Assembly: GCF_001613265.1 (NCBI RefSeq)
Contig: NZ_BDCA01000004.1
Coordinates: 62,001 to 126,000, forward strand
Length of the DNA: 64,000 nt
Direction: 5' to 3'
From: Nocardia vermiculata NBRC 100427
GTDB lineage: Bacteria; Actinomycetota; Actinomycetes; Mycobacteriales; Mycobacteriaceae
Shown here in pieces: positions 43,024 through 49,679 of this stretch. The number at the start of each line of letters is the position of its first letter. Positions within the stretch are counted from its first letter, which is position 1. The position numbers and the translations under genes were made by a program. The notes beneath the pieces are model-generated. The model worked only from the letters and a program-made list of their open reading frames with translations. It had not been told where the DNA came from and made no database searches.

Positions 43024-44739
43024 ATGAATTCCGAGCCTGATTCTACCGCAGGCGGCCACGACGAGCGTGTGTATACCGACGCCGCCGCCGAGGTCTTCAG
43101 TGGCCGACTTGCTGCCCTGCTGGGGCGCATGGACGAGGACGCGCCGCTGGAGAAGTACCTGAGCAAGACCGGCCTGGACCTGATGGCCCAGTTCTACGAC
43201 AGGCATCGTCAGGACGTGCCGGGCACGCCCTTCGACGCGCCGGTTATCCGGCGGCACTGGCTGACTGGCGGTCTGCTGCCCGAGGCGCGGCCCACCCAGC
43301 AGGAGCAGCGCGACCACGCGGACGAACACGGATACGACGACCCTGCCGAGCTGACGGCGCGGTGGAAGCGCGAACGCGCTGCTCGACTGGACAGGCAGCG
43401 CCAGCAGACCCGCGCAACCAAGGCGACGACGGACGCCCTGCGGGCAGAAGGGCTGGACCCCATGGTGGAGTACACCCCCGGCGAGGTCGAGCGCGTGCAC
43501 GGGCGCACGGAATGGGCGCAGCACGCTATTCGGCTCTGGCGGGACCACAACACTGCCCAGCGGGCGCAGGGCCTCCGGTCCGAGGCCCTGCTAGCCCTGA
43601 CGGCCGCGCAGCTCATCGCAGCCGGGGCCACGCCGGTCGACCTGGCCCAGATGCGCCCGGCCGACACCAAAGCCAAGGCCGAGGCTGCCCGCCGCCTGGA
43701 TGCCGAGCGGATGGCAGACGGCGACGCTGCCCGCACGCTGGCCCGGCGGATCACCGCAGAACGCGAGGGCACCACGATCGACCCCCCGGAACTGTGCGGC
43801 CTGGCGGAAATGCTGGCCGTGCCGGACGAAGACCTCACCTACCGGATCAAGGACCTGTGGCCTGTCGGGGGCCGGGTGCTGCTGGCAGCCCAGTACAAGA
43901 GCGGTAAGTCCACCACGGTCGGCAACGCGATGCGTTCCCTGGTGGATGGCGATCCGTTTCTCGATCGGTTCGACACCGAGCCGGTGGGCAAGGTGGTGCT
44001 GATCGACACCGAGTTGGACCCGCGCACCCTGCGCCGGTGGCTGCGGGAACAGGGCATCCGGAAGGCGGCGGCGGTATCGGTACTGCCGCTGCGCGGCCGG
44101 GTGTCGGCGTTCGACATTCTCGACAGGGCTGTGCGTTCCGAGTGGGTAACGCGCTTGGCCGGGGCGAATGTGGTGATTCTCGATTGCCTGCGCCCCGTGC
44201 TGGATTCGCTCGGGCTGTCCGAAGACAAGGACGCAGGCAAGTTTCTCGTTGCCTTCGACGACATGCTGGCCGAAGCCGGGGTAGGTGAGGCACTGGTGGT
44301 TACGCATATGGGCCACCAGAACGAGCGCGCCCGTGGCGATTCCCGGCTACTGGACTGGCCGGAGGCCCCCTGGAAGATCGTCCGCGATGACAACGGCACC
44401 GCGTATTTCTCGGCGTTCGGCCGGGATGTCGACGTGCCGGAAGGCGCGCTGAGCTTCGACCCGAGCACCAGGCATCTCACGTACGAGGGCGGTAGCCGTA
44501 GGGATGTGTCCGGCAAGGCGCTGATGCCCGATCTGCTGTCGCTGCTGCGCAAACAGCCGGGCCTGAGCGGGCGGTCAATCGAAACCGAACTCATGAATCA
44601 GGGCGCGGCTCAAAAGGATATCCGCGCCGCTCTCAAGACGGCACGCAATGACGGACTGGTTCGGGTCGAACCCGGCCCCAAGAATGCCCTGCTGCACTAC
44701 CCAGCAGAAGGCGATCCCCTCCATGAAACCGCCGCCTGA
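43024..44739 (+). CDS. RepA-like RecA-fold replication ATPase
   Basis: A 571-residue protein. Residues 1-265 form a helical N-terminal region rich in Arg and Glu. The RecA/RepA-type ATPase core has Walker A AQYKSGKSTT near residue 293 and Walker B NVVILDCLRPVLD near 384, with a THMGHQNERARGDSRL sensor-like segment. The last ~65 residues form a winged helix (LLRKQPGLSGRSIETELMNQ). This matches AAA_25/RepA helicase-loader-like proteins used by plasmids, PICIs and phages. A repeat array directly downstream fits an origin. The ATG has GGAGGG upstream. Confidence 0.8.
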   Translation: MNSEPDSTAGGHDERVYTDAAAEVFSGRLAALLGRMDEDAPLEKYLSKTGLDLMAQFYDRHRQDVPGTPFDAPVIRRHWLTGGLLPEARPTQQEQRDHADEHGYDDPAELTARWKRERAARLDRQRQQTRATKATTDALRAEGLDPMVEYTPGEVERVHGRTEWAQHAIRLWRDHNTAQRAQGLRSEALLALTAAQLIAAGATPVDLAQMRPADTKAKAEAARRLDAERMADGDAARTLARRITAEREGTTIDPPELCGLAEMLAVPDEDLTYRIKDLWPVGGRVLLAAQYKSGKSTTVGNAMRSLVDGDPFLDRFDTEPVGKVVLIDTELDPRTLRRWLREQGIRKAAAVSVLPLRGRVSAFDILDRAVRSEWVTRLAGANVVILDCLRPVLDSLGLSEDKDAGKFLVAFDDMLAEAGVGEALVVTHMGHQNERARGDSRLLDWPEAPWKIVRDDNGTAYFSAFGRDVDVPEGALSFDPSTRHLTYEGGSRRDVSGKALMPDLLSLLRKQPGLSGRSIETELMNQGAAQKDIRAALKTARNDGLVRVEPGPKNALLHYPAEGDPLHETAA

Positions 44740-44746
44740 ACCCCCG

Positions 44747-44891
44747 TGTGCGTTAGTGCGTCGGAGTGCGTCAAAACAAACTAACGCACTGCTCACGATG
44801 TGTGCGTCAGTGCGTTCTATAGACGCACTGCACACAGAGGCCGCACAGGACGCGGTGAAAACAGGGGCCAACGCGCTCAATCCAACGCACT
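44747..44891. repeat. Iteron-like array, candidate replication origin of the element
   Basis: Eight copies of the 8-mer WGTGCGTY lie in 145 bases. The direct copies are at 44747, 44755, 44765, 44801 and 44809; the inverted copies start at 44783, 44822 and 44884. The stretch is AT-richer than its surroundings (AAAACAAACTAA at 44773) and has no gene. It begins 8 bases after the RepA-like gene. This is the layout of an iteron origin recognised by the adjacent initiator. Confidence 0.72.
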
Positions 44892-44933
44892 CAAACAGAC
44901 CTCTCAACCACCCCTACCGATTGGAGCTGCGTA

Positions 44934-45107
44934 ATGCCCACTCCCGAATGCCGTGCCCTGCGTGCTCGCCTGGCGGCCGAAATCGAGACCTTGCTGACCA
45001 GCCCTTACCCGCCGCCCGATATCGACCTGTGCGCTCGCCTGGCCGCGCTGGCTGCCCGGCTGCGCCAGCCGACCGCCGGGGGCAGCGTGTTGGGGGCTGC
45101 GGCATGA
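44934..45107 (+). CDS. Small hypothetical protein
   Basis: A 57-residue protein beginning MPTPECRALRARLAAEIETL, mostly one or two alpha helices with DIDLCARLAALAARLRQ. ATG at 44934 follows GGAG, and its stop overlaps the next ATG (ATGA). Both this and the next protein contain PPPDIDL, so they may share an origin or partner. No family recognised. Confidence 0.6.
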   Translation: MPTPECRALRARLAAEIETLLTSPYPPPDIDLCARLAALAARLRQPTAGGSVLGAAA

Positions 45108-45340
45108 CCGCGCCTCCGCCGCCCGATATCGACCTGGCGTTCTTCCTGCCCAGCACATGCCGCCAGTGCCCGGCGTCGGGCTGCGGCCCGCAGCACGACC
45201 ACACCGAAGACCCGCAGGCCATCACCTGGCGGCGGGGTGCCAAGCACGTCACCTGTGAATACGAGTGCCGCGTGTGCGGCTGCACCTGGACCGACACCTG
45301 GCCTACCTGGGGTTTCTTCGGCGCCGAAATTCCCCAGTGA
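45104..45340 (+). CDS. Small zinc-ribbon-like protein
   Basis: A 78-residue protein with cysteines arranged as CRQCPASGC in the N-terminal half and CEYECRVCGCTW in the C-terminal half, the pattern of a zinc ribbon, plus histidines in CGPQHDHTED. It may bind DNA, RNA or another protein. It is coupled to the preceding small gene by an ATGA overlap. Confidence 0.7.
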   Translation: MTAPPPPDIDLAFFLPSTCRQCPASGCGPQHDHTEDPQAITWRRGAKHVTCEYECRVCGCTWTDTWPTWGFFGAEIPQ

Positions 45341-45411
45341 CCTTGCTCTCCCCCGTCAACCTCCTATCGCACGTAATCCGTTACTCCCCAACGAAACCCA
45401 AGGAGACCAGC

Positions 45412-46164
45412 ATGTTCCGAGGACACCGCAACGTCCGGCCGGAGGCCGTCATCGAAGCGATGGCCGACAAGGCTGCGGCCCGGCCGTCCGGCCCTGTCGA
45501 GACGCCACGCGGCTACTTGACGCCGCGCACCTACGACCAGCCCCTGCTCGACCACACCTACGATCAGTCCACCGCGCGGGACCGCCGCCGCCAGCACCTG
45601 GCGGTGGTCTACACGGAGTCGTTCAGCCTTCCGGATGAAGTGGCGGCGGTGCTGGGCGACATCCCCGACCGGATCGACACCGACCCGCGCCCGGCCCGGT
45701 GGACCGTGGCCGTGGGGGCTGCGTTCGCGTCGATGGCGCAGGCTCTCACCAAGATTGCGAAGGCGGTTGGTGCGCCGCGCCCGGCATGGCCGGACGTACT
45801 GCCCGCCGAGGCCGTGGCAGACGGCACCTGGGTGTCGGTGCTGGTATCGGCTGCCGATGCCCTGGACGGTCCGCTGCGGGCTGCTCTGGCCCGGCCGGGG
45901 CGTGTGGTGGGGGGTGAGCCCCTGGGCGAGTGGCTGGCCGAACCCCTGCGCGACCTGGACCGGGCAGCGGTCACTCTGGGCAGGTACGTGCACCGCGTGC
46001 ACACCGCCGAGACCCCCGACGCCCCCGCATCGCCCAGCCCGTACGCCCTGGCCGTGGGGGAGCTGCGGGCACGGCACTTCCGCGAGCTGCGGGAACTCCG
46101 CGACCGCCACCGCGCCGAATGGGATGCCTTCGGCGCGGCCAACAAGGCGGGAACCCGTGCCTAG
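45412..46164 (+). CDS. Hypothetical helical protein of the element
   Basis: A 250-residue protein with no transmembrane segment. It begins MFRGHRNVRPEAVIEAMADK, has a central Ala-rich helical region (WTVAVGAAFASMAQALTKIA) and ends in a charged coiled-coil-like helix with repeated ELREL units (ARHFRELRELRDRHRAEWD). A good ribosome site AAGGAG precedes the ATG. I do not recognise the family. It could be a structural or DNA-binding accessory of the satellite. Confidence 0.72.
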   Translation: MFRGHRNVRPEAVIEAMADKAAARPSGPVETPRGYLTPRTYDQPLLDHTYDQSTARDRRRQHLAVVYTESFSLPDEVAAVLGDIPDRIDTDPRPARWTVAVGAAFASMAQALTKIAKAVGAPRPAWPDVLPAEAVADGTWVSVLVSAADALDGPLRAALARPGRVVGGEPLGEWLAEPLRDLDRAAVTLGRYVHRVHTAETPDAPASPSPYALAVGELRARHFRELRELRDRHRAEWDAFGAANKAGTRA

Positions 46165-46273
46165 CAGGGAAAACGACGGCCGGGTGCTCTGGCCGGCCGA
46201 ATGCCCGGACCGGGACGCTGCACCCGGTCCGGCGATTCTCGATATCACCACCTCACCGGAGGAAAACCGATGA
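46157..46273 (+). CDS. Very small coupled reading frame
   Basis: A 38-residue frame from GTG 46157 (VPSRENDGRVLWPAECPDRD) to a TGA that overlaps the next ATG (ATGA at 46270-46273). Its start also overlaps the previous stop. Overlap at both ends is the usual arrangement of genes in this operon, which supports translation. No function is recognised and it could simply be a coupling leader. Confidence 0.45.
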   Translation: MPSRENDGRVLWPAECPDRDAAPGPAILDITTSPEENR

Positions 46274-46776
46274 AGCTGTCCGATCTGACCGCCGCCGAGC
46301 TCGACCACGCGGCGAACGCCGTCCATGAGGCTGCGCACGCGGTGATGGCCGTGCTGGCCGGTGCCGATGTGCTCTCCTGCGTGGCGTCCGGCGCCGACGG
46401 CCGCGTGGAGTTCCACGGGCACGACCCCGAACGTGCTGCGGGTATCGGCTGGGCGGGGCCGTATGCGGAATTGCTGTTCCTGCACCGGGGCCAGCCCAGC
46501 GAGGCAGCGGTGCGGGAGGCATTCGCGGCGGCCAGCGACGAGGACCGCGACCTGATGGGCCGCCGGGCGGCCCGGCACGTGGAGGCCGATGTGCGGTTCG
46601 CCATGCCTGCGATTCGCCGCCTGGCCGTGAAGCTGCACCGCACGGGCACGGTCCGTAGCCCGGACATTCACCTGGCGCTCGGTGTGCGGCCCGGCGTCGA
46701 TATCGACACCGTGCGCTGGGCACACAAGCAGCGCATCGACCCGTTCGCTATTCGCCCGGCGGGGGCTGCGGCATGA
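46270..46776 (+). CDS. Stand-alone FtsH-peptidase-like (M41) domain protein
   Basis: A 168-residue protein with the zinc motif VHEAAHAVMAVLAG at about residues 17-30, the HExxH of metallopeptidases in the FtsH form HEAxHA. Later, GWAGPYAELLFLHRGQ and AAASDEDRDLMGRRAA align in kind with the FtsH AGRxAEE and SNDL/SD segment that supplies the third (Asp) ligand. The AAA+ and membrane parts of FtsH are absent, so it is a free peptidase-like domain. It might cleave or bind a repressor or helper protein; this is inference. Confidence 0.68.
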   Translation: MKLSDLTAAELDHAANAVHEAAHAVMAVLAGADVLSCVASGADGRVEFHGHDPERAAGIGWAGPYAELLFLHRGQPSEAAVREAFAAASDEDRDLMGRRAARHVEADVRFAMPAIRRLAVKLHRTGTVRSPDIHLALGVRPGVDIDTVRWAHKQRIDPFAIRPAGAAA

Positions 46777-46952
46777 GCGCGGCGGAGCGGGTCAGTGCCG
46801 AGGCCGCACGCGGGGCCGTTGCTCTGGACCACATGCTGACCTGCCGGGACATCGGCCGGGTGTTCGCGTCCAGGGCGCTCGCCGGAGATCCGGAGGCCGC
46901 CACCATCATTCGACAGGCAGCGCAACATATGCGCAGGTTGAAGGGAGTGTGA
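46773..46952 (+). CDS. Small helical hypothetical protein
   Basis: A 59-residue protein starting MSAAERVSAEAARGAVALDH, with ATG overlapping the previous stop (ATGA). It appears to be a helix-turn-helix-like or purely helical protein (MLTCRDIGRVFASRALAGD, then IIRQAAQHMRRLKGV). It ends two bases before the start of the TerS-like gene. The function is unknown. Confidence 0.6.
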   Translation: MSAAERVSAEAARGAVALDHMLTCRDIGRVFASRALAGDPEAATIIRQAAQHMRRLKGV

Positions 46953-46954
46953 CC

Positions 46955-47419
46955 GTGGCAGGACCGGATACCGCGCAGCCCGGCGAGCGGGACCGTCAGA
47001 TGCGCGCCTTGCGGCTGCGCATGGCAGGCGCGCCCTGGGCAGCCATCGCTGAGGAGTTGGGCTACGCCGACCCCAGCGGGCCGTTCCGGGCGGTCGAGTC
47101 GCTGCTCAACCGGCAGGAATCCGAAGCCGCGGAGACGTATCGCCAGATGGAGGACATGCGGCTGGACGTTGCCCTGCGCAAGGTGTGGCCCGGCGTGATG
47201 ACCGGGGACCTCAAGGCAATCGAGACGATGCTGAAAGTCCACGACCGCCGGTCGAAACTGCACGGCCTGGCAGCCCCGGCCAAGGTGATGGTGCAGAACG
47301 TGGGGCTCGGTCGCGAGGAATTCCTCACCACCGTGCAGGAGGACATCCGCGCGCTGGGCATCGACCCGGGCATGGACACGCCCCTGGCAGCAGACGACGG
47401 CACCTGGGCCAACACCTGA
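46955..47419 (+). CDS. Terminase small subunit-like protein (TerS-like)
   Basis: A 154-residue protein. The N-terminal LRLRMAGAPWAAIAEELGY is an HTH of the type found in phage TerS. It is followed by the long helix pair RLDVALRKVWPGVMTGDLKAIETML and VHDRRSKLHGL, which is characteristic of actinophage small-terminase-like proteins. GTG at 46955 follows GGGAG. No large terminase is present in the element. Satellites of the PICI type carry a solitary TerS to redirect a helper's packaging motor, which this arrangement suggests. Assignment is by motif recognition only. Confidence 0.65.
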   Translation: MAGPDTAQPGERDRQMRALRLRMAGAPWAAIAEELGYADPSGPFRAVESLLNRQESEAAETYRQMEDMRLDVALRKVWPGVMTGDLKAIETMLKVHDRRSKLHGLAAPAKVMVQNVGLGREEFLTTVQEDIRALGIDPGMDTPLAADDGTWANT

Positions 47420-47550
47420 CCCCGGCCGGGGCTGCCGGGCACCGCGCCTGCCCGGCACCCTGCCGCCGGTGCGGTGTGCGGTTGTGCTCGGGAACGCGGT
47501 GTGCATCTGGGGTACATGCGTACGAAACACCTGGTCCACGCCTGTTCTGC

Positions 47551-47617
47551 GTGTAAATAGGTTGCGTTTGCGAGTTTTTACACACTTGTGTAGCTTGACC
47601 TAAGAACCTACTTACAC
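47551..47617. promoter_or_regulatory. Res-like recombinase binding site upstream of the small serine recombinase
   Basis: Two paired sites are seen. GTGTAA (47551) with TTACAC (47578-47583) spans 33 bp, and GTGTAG (47588) with TTACAC (47612-47617) spans 30 bp. At the centre TACACA-ct-TGTGTA (47579-47592) is a perfect palindrome, and the outer arms of 13 bases pair with one mismatch. Tandem ~30-bp dyads just upstream of a resolvase gene are the layout of a res site, and may also autoregulate the gene. Confidence 0.55.
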
Positions 47618-47632
47618 AATCAGGAGGTCATC

Positions 47633-48229
47633 GTGCGCAAGGGGCACAGCGTGGGGTACGTGCGTGTGAGCACGGAGGATCAGAACACCGCCCGGCAGTT
47701 CGACGGCCTGGACAAGGAGTTGGACGGCCTCGGGTTGGACAAGGTGTTCACCGATCACGCCTCCGGCAAGGACACCAACCGGCCCGAGCTGCGGGCCTGC
47801 CTGGACTACCTGCGCGAAGGCGACGACCTGGTGGTGTATTCGATGGATCGGCTGGCCCGATCCCTGGTGGACCTGCGCCGCACCGTCGACGAGCTGACCG
47901 GCCGAGGCGTCACCGTGCGGTTCATCAGGGAGAACCTGACCTTCACCAGCGACGAGTCCGACCCGTGCGCGATGCTGATGCTGTCGGTGATGGGGGCCGT
48001 GGCCGAGTTCGAGCGGGCGATCATCCTGGAGCGGCAGCGGGAAGGCATCGCCGTGGCCAAGCGGGCAGGCAAGTACAAGGGCCGCAAACCCGCGCTCAGC
48101 CCCGAGCAGGCCGCCGCCGTGGTGGCCCGCATGGACGCCGGGGAGTCGCCCTCGGCGCTGGCCCGCGAGTTCGAGGTATCGCGGAAGACCATCTACAACG
48201 TGCGCAACCAGCAGCAGGCGGCGAACTGA
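47633..48229 (+). CDS. Small serine recombinase (resolvase/invertase family)
   Basis: A 198-residue Tn3-resolvase/Pin-type recombinase. The catalytic serine is S13 in GYVRVSTEDQN, followed by YSMDRLARSLVDL with conserved arginines and the E helix FERAIILERQREGIAVAK. The C-terminal HTH is ARMDAGESPSALAREFEVSRKT. GTG at 47633 follows a strong AGGAGG. It is far smaller than the integrase at 50742, so it probably resolves multimers or inverts a segment rather than integrating the element. Confidence 0.92.
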   Translation: MRKGHSVGYVRVSTEDQNTARQFDGLDKELDGLGLDKVFTDHASGKDTNRPELRACLDYLREGDDLVVYSMDRLARSLVDLRRTVDELTGRGVTVRFIRENLTFTSDESDPCAMLMLSVMGAVAEFERAIILERQREGIAVAKRAGKYKGRKPALSPEQAAAVVARMDAGESPSALAREFEVSRKTIYNVRNQQQAAN

Positions 48230-48582
48230 TGGTGTTCTGCGCTCCGCCACCGGAGTACTGCTCCGGCCCCCTGTCGATCACCTATGAGCACCCCCGGCCC
48301 GGGAAGCCGAGCAGCGGCCGGTTCGTCGTGAGCTGCGTATGCGGTTATACCGCCGAACGCGAGCCCGGCGACGAGTGGTTCATGCAGCGGCAGGGCTCGC
48401 ATCTGACGTCCGGCTGCGAGAAGTGGCCAGCCCCCGAGCCTGCCACCCGCCGGGGGCAGCTGTGGACCGCCGAGGAGGATGCTCAGGTCTGGGACGGCAC
48501 CGTGCGGGAGGTCGCTGCCCGCCTCAAGCGATCACGGAGCGCCGTGCAGTCGCGTCGCCTGGTGGTGAAGGCCCCGCAGTAA
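48229..48582 (+). CDS. Hypothetical protein with SANT/Myb-like C-terminal helix
   Basis: A 117-residue protein coupled to the recombinase by an ATGA overlap. The N-terminal part has cysteines (FVVSCVCGYTAEREPGDEW and HLTSGCEKW) that could bind zinc. The C-terminal LWTAEEDAQVWDGTVREVAARL plus RSRSAVQSRR resembles a SANT/Myb-type DNA-binding helix. It may be a DNA-binding accessory to recombination. The family is not otherwise recognised. Confidence 0.65.
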   Translation: MVFCAPPPEYCSGPLSITYEHPRPGKPSSGRFVVSCVCGYTAEREPGDEWFMQRQGSHLTSGCEKWPAPEPATRRGQLWTAEEDAQVWDGTVREVAARLKRSRSAVQSRRLVVKAPQ

Positions 48583-48633
48583 CGGCCAACCGCTCGCGAG
48601 ATCCCAGGGCGGGGATCACCTAGGCTGTCATGC

Positions 48634-48672
48634 GCAAGGCCCCGGGACACCAGCTATGTCCCGGGGCCTTGC
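48634..48672. terminator. Bidirectional terminator
   Basis: A perfect 16-bp stem, GCAAGGCCCCGGGACA at 48634-48649 and its complement at 48657-48672, with loop CCAGCTA. It separates the end of the plus-strand operon from the convergent small minus-strand operon. Confidence 0.85.
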
Positions 48673-48695
48673 TCTGTATGTGAGGTGGGTGCGGT

Positions 48696-48878
48696 CTACG
48701 GTATTCGGCCTGTCCGCCGCTGCGGGTTGCGTACCGGCTGCATCGCGTCCTCAGCCTCGATCCGCCGCCTGATGCCTTCCACGCTGCGCTCCGGCGGTAT
48801 GGGCTGCGGCCAGAACATCGCCCAGGTCAGTACTGCCAGGGGCAGCGCGATCACGGTGACCCACCCGAGCGCGATCAT
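48696..48878 (-). CDS. Small membrane protein
   Basis: A 60-residue protein with an N-terminal transmembrane helix (MIALGWVTVIALPLAVLTWA) and a short charged tail with EGIRRRIEAEDA. Its ATG overlaps the stop of the upstream gene (ATGA). It is in the only minus-strand gene pair between the operon and the XRE gene, so it may be expressed in the integrated state, for example as an exclusion or immunity factor. That role is speculative. Confidence 0.55.
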   Translation of the reverse strand: MIALGWVTVIALPLAVLTWAMFWPQPIPPERSVEGIRRRIEAEDAMQPVRNPQRRTGRIP

Positions 48879-49195
48879 CGAACGACTCCGGCCACTGTCG
48901 ACCGCCGGGGGAGGCTGCGCCGGGGGCTCGCGGTCTCCACGTCCGCGATCTCCAGGACTCTGCGCAGCTCAGCCACGTCCAGGTGATCCAGCGAGGGCAT
49001 GAGCACGGTGTCGGCTCCGATGCTCGGGAGCTGCGCCGAGACCGGCAGCGCTGATATCTCGTCGGGCCAGACCAGCCCGTAGCCCAGCCTCCGCGCCAGC
49101 CGGGCGACGGCCGCCCGGTCCTGCTCGATGTCGGGCGATCGGTCCGCATCTACCCAGCCCAGCGCTCTGGGCTGGGCCGTCGTGTCGTGGCACAT
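48875..49195 (-). CDS. Hypothetical protein resembling a degenerate resolvase N-terminal fold
   Basis: A 106-residue protein with ATG at 49195 after a strong GGAGGA. The pattern LGWVDADRSPDIEQDRAAVARLARRLGY, with TVLMPSLDHLDVAELRRVL and VETASP, follows the strand-helix spacing of serine-recombinase N-terminal domains, but no catalytic serine is in place. Similar proteins occur widely in Nocardia and Rhodococcus genomes without a known role. It is divergent from the XRE gene and shares its operator region. Confidence 0.6.
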   Translation of the reverse strand: MCHDTTAQPRALGWVDADRSPDIEQDRAAVARLARRLGYGLVWPDEISALPVSAQLPSIGADTVLMPSLDHLDVAELRRVLEIADVETASPRRSLPRRSTVAGVVR

Positions 49196-49262
49196 GGTGT
49201 CCTCCAGTGTCGGTGATTGAACACTGATAAGTGTGCGTCAGAGGTCACAGATTCGCACGGTT

Positions 49263-49326
49263 TACGTTCCATATCTGTATGGAGACGTATTGGTCTGTCG
49301 ACCGGAAAGGGTGCACGCGTGCACCC
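49263..49326. promoter_or_regulatory. Divergent operator region of the XRE regulator
   Basis: GGGTGCACGCGTGCACCC (49309-49326) is a perfect 18-bp palindrome ending 11 bases before the XRE start. A second imperfect dyad, TACGTtCCATA-tctg-TATGGagACGTA, lies at 49263-49289. Together they look like repressor operators controlling both the XRE gene and the minus-strand pair. Confidence 0.65.
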
Positions 49327-49337
49327 TGAGAAGCACT

Positions 49338-49592
49338 ATGGAAGGCCACCTACAGCGGACATTGGGCGAGAACGTGCGCCGAATCAGGCAGGCGCGCGGC
49401 CTCAGCCAGGAGGCATTCGCCGATGCCCTCGGTGTCCACCGGACCTACATGGGGACGCTGGAACGCGGGCAGCGCAATATGAGCCTGCGCGCCGTGGAAC
49501 GGCTGGCCGGCCTCTTGGGCATAGACGACCCGCGCACCTTGCTGAGCGAGACCATGACCGTCTCGGTCACCGTGACCGACCCAGGGCGGTAG
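49338..49592 (+). CDS. XRE-family (Cro/CI-like) repressor
   Basis: An 84-residue single-domain HTH_3 protein: LGENVRRIRQARGLSQEAFAD, LGVHRTYMGTLERGQRNMS and AVERLAGLLGI cover the five helices of the Cro/CI fold. There is no C-terminal peptidase or dimerisation domain, so it cannot self-cleave like LexA or CI. It may be relieved by another protein, as Stl of SaPIs is. ATG at 49338 has only a weak GAGAAG site. The adjacent 18-bp palindrome is the likely operator. Confidence 0.85.
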   Translation: MEGHLQRTLGENVRRIRQARGLSQEAFADALGVHRTYMGTLERGQRNMSLRAVERLAGLLGIDDPRTLLSETMTVSVTVTDPGR

Positions 49593-49607
49593 CTCGACCA
49601 CGAGCTG

Positions 49608-49653
49608 AACGGCCCCCGGCAGAGACTCCACCAAGAGGACGCCGGGGGCCGTT
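49608..49653. terminator. Bidirectional terminator after the XRE gene
   Basis: AACGGCCCCCGGC (49608-49620) and its perfect complement (49641-49653) form a 13-bp stem with a 20-base loop between two convergent genes. Confidence 0.8.
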
Positions 49654-49679
49654 GTGCTGCCCGGAGGCAGGCAGCACGT

